Source: Pelomonas sp963422775 (GTDB lineage Bacteria > Pseudomonadota > Gammaproteobacteria > Burkholderiales > Burkholderiaceae_C). From it: 64,000 nucleotides of DNA. The notes under the pieces are model-generated. The model had not been told where the DNA came from and did no database searches. It saw only the letters and a program-made list of their open reading frames with translations. Made by a program: the position numbers and the translations under genes. Location of the stretch: NCBI GenBank assembly GCA_963422775.4, contig CAUJSJ030000052.1, positions 35,481 through 99,480 of the forward strand, read 5' to 3'. Of this stretch, positions 56,312 through 64,000 are shown piece after piece. Every line of letters starts with the position of its first letter. The stretch's first letter is position 1.

Positions 56312-57466
56312 ATGAGCACCACTCCCCCCGGCATCGACGCCGCCTCACCCGAGCACGCCCCTCTGCGCCTGCACATGCCCGTCGATGTGCGCAGCTTCTC
56401 GCTGGCGCTGCTGGCGCTGGTGGCGGCGCTGTTCGCCCTGCACGTGGCCGCGGCGGTCTTCGTGCCGGTGCTGCTGGGCCTGATGCTGAGCTACGCGCTG
56501 GACCCGGTGGTCCAGCAGCTGCAGCGGCTGCGGCTGCCGCGCGCGCTGGCGGCGGCGCTGCTGCTGATGGGCCTGGTGAGCGGTGTCGGCTGGACGGGCT
56601 ACGCGCTGTCCGACGACGCCAGCAAGCTGCTCGAATCGCTGCCCGCTGCGACCGAGAAAGTACGCGCAGCCATGGCGGCGCGCCGGCCGGGCTCAGCGAG
56701 CGCGCTGGACCAGGTGCAGAAGGCCGCCACGCAGCTGGAGCAGGCGGCCGAGGCCAGCGGCCCCGCGCCGACCGCCGGCCCGCGCGGCGCCACCCGCGTC
56801 ATCGTCGAGCGGCCGCGCTTCAACCTGCACGACTACCTGTGGACCGGCACGTTGGGCCTGCTGGCCTCGGCGAGCGCGGCGCTGGTGGTGGTGTTCATCG
56901 CCTTCTTCCTGCTCGCAGCGGGGGATACCTTCCGGCGCAAGCTGGTGCACATTGCAGGCCCTAACTTTGCCAAGCGGCGCCTCACGGTCCAGACGCTGGA
57001 CGAGATCAGCGCGCAGATCCAGCGCTATCTGCTCGTGCAGGTCTTCACCAGCGCCGTGGTGGGCCTGACGATCTGGCTGACCTTCTTCCTCGTGGGCATG
57101 GAGCACGCCGCCGTCTGGGGCGTGGTGGCCTTCGTGCTGGACTTCGTGCCCTACCTGGGCGCCGCCGTGCTGACCACCAGCGCGGGGCTGATGAGCTTCG
57201 TGCAGTTCGGCAACGTCGACATGGTGCTGCTCGTGTCGGGCATTGCGCTGGGCGTGCACACGCTGTCGGGCAACCTGCTGATGCCGTACTTGAGCAGCCG
57301 CAGCAGCCGCATGAACGCGGTCGTCGTTTTCATCGGCGTGCTGGCCTTTGGCTGGCTGTGGGGCGTGTGGGGCCTGCTGCTGGCGGTGCCCATCCTGGCC
57401 AGCACCAAGGCCGTGTGCGACCGGGTGGAGGGGCTGCAGCCCATCGGAGAACTGCTGGGCGCGTAG
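56312..57466 (+). CDS. AI-2E/PerM-family permease
   Basis: 384 residues with about seven to eight membrane helices. LHVAAAVFVPVLLGLMLSYALDPVVQQL at the start and LVQVFTSAVVGLTIWLTFFLVGMEHAAVWGVVAFVLDFVPYLGAAVLTT and LSGNLLMPYLSSRSSRMNAVVVFIGVLAFGWLWGVWGLLLAVP in the second half are diagnostic. A soluble loop of about 100 residues lies between. Substrates range from signalling molecules to ions in this family and are not predictable. Divergent from YihY. Confidence 0.93.
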   Translation: MSTTPPGIDAASPEHAPLRLHMPVDVRSFSLALLALVAALFALHVAAAVFVPVLLGLMLSYALDPVVQQLQRLRLPRALAAALLLMGLVSGVGWTGYALSDDASKLLESLPAATEKVRAAMAARRPGSASALDQVQKAATQLEQAAEASGPAPTAGPRGATRVIVERPRFNLHDYLWTGTLGLLASASAALVVVFIAFFLLAAGDTFRRKLVHIAGPNFAKRRLTVQTLDEISAQIQRYLLVQVFTSAVVGLTIWLTFFLVGMEHAAVWGVVAFVLDFVPYLGAAVLTTSAGLMSFVQFGNVDMVLLVSGIALGVHTLSGNLLMPYLSSRSSRMNAVVVFIGVLAFGWLWGVWGLLLAVPILASTKAVCDRVEGLQPIGELLGA

Positions 57467-57534
57467 CCCGCGTCACGGCGGGCCGGGATCCCATCTCCGC
57501 ATTCATCGTGTGATGAACCCAGGGGCGCCGCGCA

Positions 57535-57565
57535 ACCGGCGCAGCCCGCTGCGGGGCCGGCGAAG
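57535..57565. terminator. possible bidirectional hairpin between convergent genes
   Basis: Between the permease stop (57466) and the hydrolase stop (57579), CCGGC-TTC-GCCGG (minus-strand sense) forms a compact GC hairpin. There is no T-tract, so it is a weak candidate. Confidence 0.3.
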
Positions 57566-57578
57566 CCGGTCGGGGTCG

Positions 57579-58529
57579 TCAACGATTCGCCGAATAGTTC
57601 ACCGGCAGCCAGTCATAGCCCTTGCCGTCGGCGCGCAGCTTGCCGATGCCGGGGAAGCTGATGTGGGTCACGGCCACGTAGTAGCCATCCTTGGCGGCGG
57701 CGGCGTAGGCCTTCTCGCGAGCCGGGGCGGCGGCCTTGGGGTCGGAGTCGAACTGGATGGTCACCGCGGGGTCGTGGAACTGCACGGCGGCCACGTGCAT
57801 CAGGTCGCCCCAGAAGACGATTTTCTGGCCCTTGCTCTCGGCCACGTAGTTGCTGTGGCCCGGCGTGTGGCCGTAAGCCGGGAAGGCCTTCACGCCGGGC
57901 ACGATCTCCACGCCCGCGGCGCTGCCCTCGAAGGGCTTGAAGCGGCCCGCGTCGGCGTAGGCCTTGACGTTGGCGGCGATGGCCTTGGCGCCGTCGCCCT
58001 TGGCCACCTGCTCGGCGCCGAGCCAGAAGTCGGCATCGCGCTTGTCCACGCGCAGCGTCGCGTTGGGGAAGCTGGCCTTGCCGTCGGCCGCCGTGCCGCC
58101 GATGTGGTCGCCGTGCATGTGGGTGATGACGATCTCGTCGACCTGCTCCGGGCTGTAGCCGGCGGCCTTGAGGTTGGCGAGCACGCGGCCCAGCGTCGGG
58201 CCGAACAGGCCGGAGGCGCCAGTGTCGACCAGGACGATCTTGCTGCCGGTGTTGATCAGGTAGGCGTTGACCGAGGTTTCCAGCGGCACGCCCAGGTAGG
58301 CGTGCTGCAGCGCCTTGACCGTGTTGGGCGCGGGCTGCTGCAGCAGCTTGTCGACGGGCAGGTCCAGCGTGCCGTCGGACAGCGCGGTGACCTCGAAGTC
58401 GCCCAGTTGCAGGCGATACCAGCCCGGCGCCTGGCCCTTGAGTTGCGGGCCGGCGGCCAGGGCCGGGGTGGCGCTCAAAGTTGAAACGACGGCCAGGGCG
58501 AGGGCGGCGGGGAACAGGCGGTTGAGCAT
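57579..58529 (-). CDS. exported MBL-fold metallo-hydrolase
   Basis: 316 residues. A signal peptide ends TPALA. The dinuclear metal site is seen as ITHMHGDHIGG (His137, His139, Asp141, His142), with the later ligands in AYGHTPGHSNYV and VFWGDLMH, and a final THISFPG. Family members include lactonases and beta-lactamase-like enzymes. It is divergent from the TonB receptor gene across a 260-nt region that holds a sigma-54 promoter; whether that region also serves this gene is unknown. Confidence 0.92.
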   Translation of the reverse strand: MLNRLFPAALALAVVSTLSATPALAAGPQLKGQAPGWYRLQLGDFEVTALSDGTLDLPVDKLLQQPAPNTVKALQHAYLGVPLETSVNAYLINTGSKIVLVDTGASGLFGPTLGRVLANLKAAGYSPEQVDEIVITHMHGDHIGGTAADGKASFPNATLRVDKRDADFWLGAEQVAKGDGAKAIAANVKAYADAGRFKPFEGSAAGVEIVPGVKAFPAYGHTPGHSNYVAESKGQKIVFWGDLMHVAAVQFHDPAVTIQFDSDPKAAAPAREKAYAAAAKDGYYVAVTHISFPGIGKLRADGKGYDWLPVNYSANR

Positions 58530-58640
58530 CGTTGGTCTCCGGGGGGATGGGGTGAGCGGCGCAGGATAGCGGCGGCCTCGGCACCTTGCAGCCCCAAGGG
58601 TTGCTGTCTGCAGACTGGACACAGCCCGTGTCGGCAAATG

Positions 58641-58653
58641 CCTGGAATCCGGA
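58641..58653. promoter_or_regulatory. possible sigma-54 activator site upstream of TonB receptor
   Basis: CCTGGAATCCGGA is an imperfect inverted repeat about 78 nt upstream of the -24 box. It resembles ATCTGGAAGTCCAGAT at 62531-62546. A separate repeat GACAC-AGCCC-GTGTC lies at 58618-58632, and the palindrome GTCTGCAGAC at 58606-58615. Confidence 0.3.
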
Positions 58654-58729
58654 CAGTGACTCCGCTGCGGCGGCCCAAATCGCGGGTTAGCTCGCAAGGG
58701 TTTGCCTGGGCTTCGCCCCTTGTTGGCGC

Positions 58730-58745
58730 GGGCACGGCTTTTGCG
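58730..58745 (+). promoter_or_regulatory. sigma-54 promoter of TonB receptor gene
   Basis: GGGCACGGCTTTTGCG matches the -24/-12 consensus TGGCACG-N4-TTGC with only the first base changed and exact GG-N10-GC spacing. It ends 44 nt upstream of the ATG at 58790. An almost identical site lies before the ABC gene at 62647-62662, and a sigma-54 activator gene lies between. Confidence 0.75.
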
Positions 58746-58789
58746 CTTCAGGGGGTGGCACCTGAACACAACAAACCTGGAGACAAGCC

Positions 58790-60991
58790 ATGCCCCGACG
58801 CCTACCGGCGCCGAACTTTCACGTTCGGCCGATGCATTTCGCCATCCTCGCCGCACTCGGCGCCACGATCGCTCTGCCAGCCGCTGCGCAAACCACCGCC
58901 GAACCGGCCGTGACGACGCTGGATGTCGTCAAGGTCACGGCGCGCAAGCGCGAGGAGTCGCTGCAGGACGTGCCCGTCGCCGTCACGGCGCTGACGGCCG
59001 ACCAGCTCGACAAGCTCGCCATCAAGGACCTCGGCGACCTGCAGGGCCAGGTGCCCAACCTGACCATCTACGCCGCGCGCGGCAGCAACACGACCATCAC
59101 GACCTTCATCCGCGGCGTCGGCCAGGCCGACCCGCTGTGGGGTGTGGACCCGGGCGTGGGCATCTATTTCGACGACGTCTACATCGCCCGCCCGCAGGGC
59201 GCGCTGCTGGACGTGTACGACGTGCAGCGCGTGGAAGTGCTGCGCGGCCCGCAGGGCACGCTGTACGGCAAGAACACGATTGGCGGCGCGGTGAAGTACG
59301 TGTCCAAGCCGCTGCCCACGCAGACCGAGGGCTCGGTGACCTTGGCCGTCGGCAGCTATGGCCAGGTCACCGCCAAGGGCGGCGCGGGCACGGCTGTCAA
59401 TGACGGCCAGATCCGCTTCCGCGTGGCTGGCGCCAGCCTGAACCGCGACGGCTACGGCAAGAACCTGACCGACGGCAGCCCGGTCAGCGACCAGGCGACG
59501 ACGAGCGGGCGCTTCTCGGCTGGCTGGTTCCCGACCGGCTCCACGTTCAACGCCCAGGTGTCGGTGGACCGCACCGAGGACGCCTCGCACATGCGGGGCT
59601 TCCAGCGCCTGAACGTCAGCGCCTTCGACCCCGCCAAGACGCCGCCCACAACCGGCCGCTACGACATCGCCACCGGCATGCCCAATGCCAACCGCACCAC
59701 CAGCGAAGGCGAATCGCTGACGCTGAACTGGGGCGTCAGCGACGCCTGGAGCCTGAAGTACATCCTGGCCCATCGCGCGTCCGACACCGCCACGTCCATC
59801 GACTTTGACGGCCTGCCCAACAAGATCGCCGACGTGCGCGCCGAGTACCACGACAGCTCGCAAAGCCACGAGCTGCAGGCCATCTACGAGGGCCAGAACA
59901 GCTCGGGCGTCATCGGCGCCTACTACTTCGACGGCCGCGCCGGCGGCACGGTGCGCAACAACTTCTTCAACGCGAGCTTCGGCACCACCAACGGGCTGGT
60001 CTACACCGAGGGCAAGGCCATCTTCGGCGACTGGAGCTGGCGGTTGACGCCCCAGTTCAGCGTCAGCACCGGCCTGCGCTACACCGACGAGACCAAGCGC
60101 GCCGTGGTGCTGAACCAGGCCTTCGCCAACGACCAGTTCAGCGGCGCGCCCATCGCCGTGCCGGCCAACTTCGACAACTCGCGTTCGGTGACGAACACCT
60201 CGCCACGCGTCTCGCTCGAATACAAGGCCAGCAACGAGATCAAGCTCTACACGACCGCCTCGCGCGGCTTCAAGAGCGGCGGCTACAACATCCGCGCCAA
60301 CACGCTGGCCTTCCCGACGTCCAGCAAGCCTTTCGGCGACGAGAAGCTCGACTCGCTGGAGCTGGGCGCCAAGATGATTCTGGACGGCGGCCGGCTGGAG
60401 CTGAACACCGCCGTCTTCCACAACAAGTACAAGAACGTGCAGCTGTCGGTCTTCACGAGCTACACCCAGGCCAACGGCCAGCCGGGCTTCTTCGGCGACT
60501 TCACCAACGCCGGCAAGGCGACGGTGCAGGGCGCCGAGGTCGAGTTTGCGTGGACGCCCAGCACCGCCTGGCGCATCAGCGGCAACCTGGCTGCACTGGA
60601 TGCCAAGTACGACGAGTACTTCGACCGCGGCGTCAACGTGGCCGACCAGAAGAAGTTCACCAACACGCCCAAGTACCAGGCGGGCCTGAACGTCGAGCAC
60701 AACGCCAAGCTGGCGATGGGCACGCTGCGCGCGCGCCTGGGCCTGACCCACCGCACCAAGGTCTACCCGACCACCGACCTGGCCGAGACGCTGGCCCAGG
60801 ATGCCTACACGCTGGTGAGCGCCGGCCTGATCTGGGAGAAGGACGCCAAGCTGAGCTTCTTCCTGCAGGGCAGCAACCTGACCAACAAGGCCTACAAGAC
60901 GGACGGCTACAACATCGCGGCCTTGAGCGTGCTGAACGCCTACTACGGCCCGCCGCGCACGTTCACGATGGGCGGGACGCTGAAGTTCTAA
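58790..60991 (+). CDS. TonB-dependent outer-membrane receptor
   Basis: 733 residues. A signal peptide is cleaved near residue 33. A TonB-box-like LDVVKVTARKREESLQDVPVAVTAL opens the plug, followed by RGVGQADPLWGVDPGVGIYFDDVYIARPQG and VEVLRGPQGTLYGKNTIGGAVKYVSK, the standard plug motif. The rest is the 22-strand barrel, ending MGGTLKF with a terminal Phe. The AR-KR-ES form is common in receptors for organic ligands rather than classical siderophores. A sigma-54 promoter precedes it, and the activator gene follows 65 nt after its stop. The ligand is unknown. Confidence 0.95.
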   Translation: MPRRLPAPNFHVRPMHFAILAALGATIALPAAAQTTAEPAVTTLDVVKVTARKREESLQDVPVAVTALTADQLDKLAIKDLGDLQGQVPNLTIYAARGSNTTITTFIRGVGQADPLWGVDPGVGIYFDDVYIARPQGALLDVYDVQRVEVLRGPQGTLYGKNTIGGAVKYVSKPLPTQTEGSVTLAVGSYGQVTAKGGAGTAVNDGQIRFRVAGASLNRDGYGKNLTDGSPVSDQATTSGRFSAGWFPTGSTFNAQVSVDRTEDASHMRGFQRLNVSAFDPAKTPPTTGRYDIATGMPNANRTTSEGESLTLNWGVSDAWSLKYILAHRASDTATSIDFDGLPNKIADVRAEYHDSSQSHELQAIYEGQNSSGVIGAYYFDGRAGGTVRNNFFNASFGTTNGLVYTEGKAIFGDWSWRLTPQFSVSTGLRYTDETKRAVVLNQAFANDQFSGAPIAVPANFDNSRSVTNTSPRVSLEYKASNEIKLYTTASRGFKSGGYNIRANTLAFPTSSKPFGDEKLDSLELGAKMILDGGRLELNTAVFHNKYKNVQLSVFTSYTQANGQPGFFGDFTNAGKATVQGAEVEFAWTPSTAWRISGNLAALDAKYDEYFDRGVNVADQKKFTNTPKYQAGLNVEHNAKLAMGTLRARLGLTHRTKVYPTTDLAETLAQDAYTLVSAGLIWEKDAKLSFFLQGSNLTNKAYKTDGYNIAALSVLNAYYGPPRTFTMGGTLKF

Positions 60992-61056
60992 AGGTGCGAC
61001 TGAGCGGCATTCGCCTTGTGGATGGGGGTGGACCGGCGCGGTACATTGCGCCGGTC

Positions 61057-62562
61057 ATGCCCCTGTCCAAAAACCAGACACCCGCTGCGCTCGACATCCC
61101 CCAGGACGTCGACGGGCTGCTGCGTCTGGCGGCGCAGTCGATGTTCGACGTGCTGGCCCGGTCGACGGAAGGGATGATGGTCATCGACCGCAACCACCGC
61201 GTCGTCTGGATCAGCGATGGCTACAAGCGCTTCCTGCCGGCGCTGGGGTTCACCGACGAGCACGAGTTCGTCGGCAAGCGCGTGGAGGACGTCGTCCCCA
61301 ACACGCAGATGCTGCAGGTGCTGGAGACCGGCAAGCCGGTGCTCGTCGACCTGCTGACGAACAAGGCCGGCACCTTCCTGGTGAGCCGCCTGCCGCTGCG
61401 TAACGACGCAGGCGAAGTCATCGGCGCGCTCGGGCTGGTGCTGCTGGATCACCCCGAGACGACGATGCAACCGCTGATCCAGAAGTTCGCGCGGATGCAG
61501 CAGGAGCTGGAGGACACGCGGCGGCAGCTCGCCGCCCAGCGGCGGCCCAAGTACACGATTGCCAGCTTCATCGGCGCCAGCCCGGCGGCGCTGGAGGTCA
61601 AGCGCCAGGCCCGCCGCGTGGCGCAGACGGACTCCACCGTGCTGCTGCTGGGCGAGACCGGCACCGGCAAGGAGCTGATGGCCCACGCCATCCACTCCGC
61701 GTCGCGCCGCGCGCACCGGCCGCTGGTGGGCGTCAACATCGCCGCCGTGCCGGAGACGCTGCTGGAGGCCGAGTTCTTCGGCGTCGCGCCCGGCGCCTAC
61801 ACCGGTGCGGACCGCAAGGGCCGCGACGGCAAGTTCAAGCTGGCCGACGGCGGCACGCTGTTCCTGGACGAGATCGGCGACATGCCGCTGGCGTTGCAGA
61901 GCAAGCTGCTGCGCGTGCTGCAGGAGCAGGAGGTGGAGCCGCTCGGCTCCAACACCGTGCTGCGCGTGGACGTTCGTGTGATTGCCGCCACCAGCCGCGA
62001 CCTCGCCGCCATGGTGGCCGCCGGCCAGTTCCGCGCCGACTTGTACTACCGGCTGAACGTGCTACCCATTCGCGTGCCGGCCCTGCGTGAGCGCCTGGAC
62101 GACATCGAGGCCCTGGCGGAGGCCCTGGGCGAAGACATCGCCCGCCGCAGCGGCATGCCGCAGAAGCTGCTCAGCCCCGACGCCATCGAATGGCTGATGC
62201 AGCAAGCCTGGCCCGGCAACATCCGCGAGCTGCGCAACACGCTGGAGCAGGTCAGCCTGATGAGCGACGACATGCAGCTGACGGCGGCGCATTTCCAGGG
62301 TGGGGCACTGGGGCCGGTGACGGCAGTGGCGCCGGTACCGGCACCTCAAGTCGCCAGACCGGTCGTGACGACGGCCCAGGCCGTCGCGCCGCTTCCCGAG
62401 CTGATCGAGGCGCTGGAACGCGACGCCATCGGCCGCGCTCTGCAAGCCACCGGCGGCAATCGCATGGCGGCGGCCAGGCTGCTGCAGATTTCGCGGGCGT
62501 CGCTGTACGAAAGGCTGGCGCGCTGGCCGGATCTGGAAGTCCAGATTTCAGGCGGCGCCTGA
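61057..62562 (+). CDS. sigma-54-dependent transcriptional activator with PAS-like sensor
   Basis: 501 residues. The N-terminal part (about 28-135) is PAS-like: FDVLARSTEGMMVIDRNHRVVWISDGYKRFL, then PLRNDAGEVIGALGLVLLD. A coiled linker leads to the AAA+ domain: Walker A GETGTGKE (199-206), sigma-54 contact loop GAYTGA (246-251, Tyr for the usual Phe), Walker B GGTLFLDEIGDMP, and RADLYYRLNVLPIRVPALRER. The Fis-type helix-turn-helix is TGGNRMAAARLLQISRASLYERL. ATG 61057 is chosen because the PAS region follows. It lies between two genes with sigma-54 promoters. Confidence 0.93.
   Translation: MPLSKNQTPAALDIPQDVDGLLRLAAQSMFDVLARSTEGMMVIDRNHRVVWISDGYKRFLPALGFTDEHEFVGKRVEDVVPNTQMLQVLETGKPVLVDLLTNKAGTFLVSRLPLRNDAGEVIGALGLVLLDHPETTMQPLIQKFARMQQELEDTRRQLAAQRRPKYTIASFIGASPAALEVKRQARRVAQTDSTVLLLGETGTGKELMAHAIHSASRRAHRPLVGVNIAAVPETLLEAEFFGVAPGAYTGADRKGRDGKFKLADGGTLFLDEIGDMPLALQSKLLRVLQEQEVEPLGSNTVLRVDVRVIAATSRDLAAMVAAGQFRADLYYRLNVLPIRVPALRERLDDIEALAEALGEDIARRSGMPQKLLSPDAIEWLMQQAWPGNIRELRNTLEQVSLMSDDMQLTAAHFQGGALGPVTAVAPVPAPQVARPVVTTAQAVAPLPELIEALERDAIGRALQATGGNRMAAARLLQISRASLYERLARWPDLEVQISGGA
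62531..62546. promoter_or_regulatory. candidate enhancer (activator) site
   Basis: ATCTGGA-AG-TCCAGAT is a perfect 7-bp inverted repeat at the end of the activator gene, about 100 nt upstream of the sigma-54 promoter at 62647. Position and symmetry suit a Fis-type activator site; a chance palindrome in coding DNA is possible. Confidence 0.35.
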
Positions 62563-62646
62563 TTTTCAGACACTACAGCCAGCCCTAACGTTCAAAAACC
62601 TCGGGACAACCCGGACGAAAACCCGCCCCGGCGCCCCTTCCCCGCC

Positions 62647-62662
62647 GGGCACGGCCCTTGCG
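62647..62662 (+). promoter_or_regulatory. sigma-54 promoter of the ABC substrate-binding gene
   Basis: GGGCACGGCCCTTGCG: near-perfect TGGCACG-N4-TTGC with GG-N10-GC spacing, 57 nt upstream of the ATG at 62720. It is the same as the site before the TonB receptor except at two bases within the N4 spacer. Confidence 0.8.
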
Positions 62663-62719
62663 AAAAGGGAAGACACCGTCTGCCGACAGAGCAGATCAGA
62701 ACTTCAGGAGACAAGCCTC

Positions 62720-63931
62720 ATGCGCCCAATCCAGCGCTCCATCACGCGCCGCTTCGCCATCGCCGCCGCCACCCTCGCGGTCGCCCTGCCCGGCCTAGCC
62801 CTCGCGGCCGGCAACGAGATCCGCATCGCCCACGTCTACAGCAAGACCGGCCCGCTGGAGGCCTACGGCAAGCAGACGCAGACCGGCTTCATGATGGGCC
62901 TGGACTACGCCACCGGCGGCACGATGACCGTCGCGGGCAAGAAGCTGGTCGTCATCGAGAAGGACGACCAGGGCAAGCCCGACGTGGGCAAGAGCCTGCT
63001 GGCCGCCGCCTACGGAGACGACAAGGCCGACATCGCCGTCGGGCCCTCCTCCAGCGGCGTGGCCCTGGCCATGCTGCCGGTGGCCGAGGAGTACAAGAAG
63101 ATCCTGCTCGTGGAGCCGGCCGTGGCCGACTCCATCACCGGCGACAAGTGGAACAAGTACATCTTCCGCACCGGCCGCAACTCGTCGCAGGACGCCATCG
63201 GCAACGCCGTGGCCTCCGACATCCAGGGCCTGAGCATCGGCATCCTGGCCCAGGATTACGCCTTCGGCCGCGACGCCGTGAAGGCCTACAAGGAAGCGCT
63301 GAAGAAGGCCAAGATCGTCCACGAGGAGTACCTGCCCACGGCGACGACCGACTTCACCGCCGGCATCCAGCGCCTGGTGGACGCGCTCAAGGACAAGCCC
63401 GGCCCCAAGGTCATCGCCGTGGTGTGGGCCGGCGCCACGACGCCCTTCGGTGCGCTCTCCGCGCTGGACCTGCAAAAGCGCTACGGCATCGGCGTCGGCT
63501 CGGGCGGCAACATCCTGCCCGCCATGACGGCCTACAAGCAGTTCCCCGGCATGGAAGGCGCGACCTACTACTACTTCGGCATCCCGAAGAACCCGGTCAA
63601 CGAGTGGCTGGTGGCCAACCACTACAAGCAGTTCAAGAACCCGCCGGACTTCTTCACGGCGGGCGGCATGAGTGCTGCGATTGCACTGGTGGAAGCGCTG
63701 AAGAACACCGGTGGCGACACGGCGACCAACAAGCTCATCAAGACCATGGAAGGCATGAGCTTCGAAACGCCGAAGGGCAAGATGACCTTCCGCGCCGAGG
63801 ACCACCAGGCAATGCAGTCGATGTACCACTTCAAGATCAAGGTGGACCCGGCGTTCCCGTGGGGCGTGCCGGAGCTGGTCCGCGAGATCAAGCCAGAGGA
63901 AATGCAGGTCCCGATCCGCAACAAGCGTTGA
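62720..63931 (+). CDS. ABC transporter substrate-binding protein, branched-chain amino acid type
   Basis: 403 residues. The signal peptide ends GLALA. The mature protein starts NEIRIAHVYSKTGPLEAYGKQTQTGFMMGLDYATGG, the Peripla_BP_6 pattern, and continues with DKADIAVGPSSSGVALAMLPVAEEYKKILLVEPAVADSI and FTAGIQRLVDALKD. Members carry amino acids, amides, urea or aromatic acids; which one is unknown. AGGAG lies 9 nt before the ATG. The ATPase gene follows after 13 nt. Confidence 0.94.
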   Translation: MRPIQRSITRRFAIAAATLAVALPGLALAAGNEIRIAHVYSKTGPLEAYGKQTQTGFMMGLDYATGGTMTVAGKKLVVIEKDDQGKPDVGKSLLAAAYGDDKADIAVGPSSSGVALAMLPVAEEYKKILLVEPAVADSITGDKWNKYIFRTGRNSSQDAIGNAVASDIQGLSIGILAQDYAFGRDAVKAYKEALKKAKIVHEEYLPTATTDFTAGIQRLVDALKDKPGPKVIAVVWAGATTPFGALSALDLQKRYGIGVGSGGNILPAMTAYKQFPGMEGATYYYFGIPKNPVNEWLVANHYKQFKNPPDFFTAGGMSAAIALVEALKNTGGDTATNKLIKTMEGMSFETPKGKMTFRAEDHQAMQSMYHFKIKVDPAFPWGVPELVREIKPEEMQVPIRNKR

Positions 63932-63944
63932 TCCCGGACGGCCC

Positions 63945-64000
63945 GTGCTCCAAACCAAGAACCTGACGATCCGCTTCGGCGGCCATGTGGCCGTCGACGG
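63945..64000 (+). CDS. ABC transporter ATP-binding protein, LivG-like (start only)
   Basis: A GTG at 63945 opens VLQTKNLTIRFGGHVAVD, the usual start of a LivG-type ATPase just before Walker A. The gene runs off the window edge. It is in the same operon as the substrate-binding protein, 13 nt downstream. A permease pair and a LivF-like gene would be expected beyond. Confidence 0.8.
   Translation, partial: MLQTKNLTIRFGGHVAVD

Overview
The window is about 64 kb of very GC-rich DNA (near 70% by eye) with tight gene packing, frequent 4-bp ATGA/GTGA overlaps and abundant sensory genes. Secreted proteins ending in VPEP/IPEP plus a hydrophobic helix and an Arg cluster (PEP-CTERM), an OxyR/KatG/Dps set, PanBC and many two-component systems point to a free-living betaproteobacterium of the order Burkholderiales, probably the Roseateles/Pelomonas/Rubrivivax/Mitsuaria side. 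This placement is inference from gene style; no rRNA is present. I saw no tRNA, rRNA, CRISPR array, transposase or integrase.

Layout. 1-775: an ECF sigma factor (cut by the window edge) behind a small lipoprotein. 850-2922: recG. 2925-10441: a secreted-protein locus with two giant beta-repeat PEP-CTERM proteins, whose last ~270 residues are almost identical, and a Cys-rich secreted partner; an OmpR/EnvZ-type pair (10777-12866) is divergent from it. 12928-16304: an ECF sigma factor translationally coupled to a Ser/Thr kinase with TPRs. 16322-20471 (minus): lipoprotein, ATP-type 6-phosphofructokinase, LytTR regulator, LytS-type kinase and alpha/beta hydrolase. 20604-23573: two divergent lipoprotein prolyl isomerases and panCB. 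23638-30470: oxidative-stress block (oxyR, ParA-like ATPase, katG, a 34-aa membrane peptide, DoxX-like, CadC-like, dps, DJ-1-like). 30517-32145: prfC. 32146-36277: a defence patch with a HEPN/MNT toxin-antitoxin pair and a single-chain restriction-modification enzyme. 36658-43572: TPR-methyltransferase, PQQ-type sugar dehydrogenase, a 1363-aa membrane protein and a VOC protein. 43796-47155 (minus): a second LytTR/LytS pair with a TPR protein and a small membrane protein. 47445-57466: esterase, membrane proteins, a shortened YCII protein, a frameshifted pirin, thioredoxin-like, hybrid histidine kinase, YgjV-like, a third PEP-CTERM protein, YihY and an AI-2E-type permease. 57579-64000: metallo-hydrolase, TonB receptor, sigma-54 activator and a branched-chain-type ABC uptake system.

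The two most interesting systems are regulatory. (1) Both PEP-CTERM transcription units carry the same 35-nt element about 60 nt upstream of the first ATG, with an ECF-like arrangement TGTCGC-N16-CGTT. Related GCGACAAGGC repeats lie in front of the divergent response regulator. (2) A TonB receptor gene and an ABC substrate-binding gene each have a near-consensus sigma-54 promoter (GGGCACG-N4-TTGCG), and the gene between them encodes a sigma-54 activator with a PAS-like domain. This looks like a self-contained sigma-54 uptake regulon for an unknown ligand.
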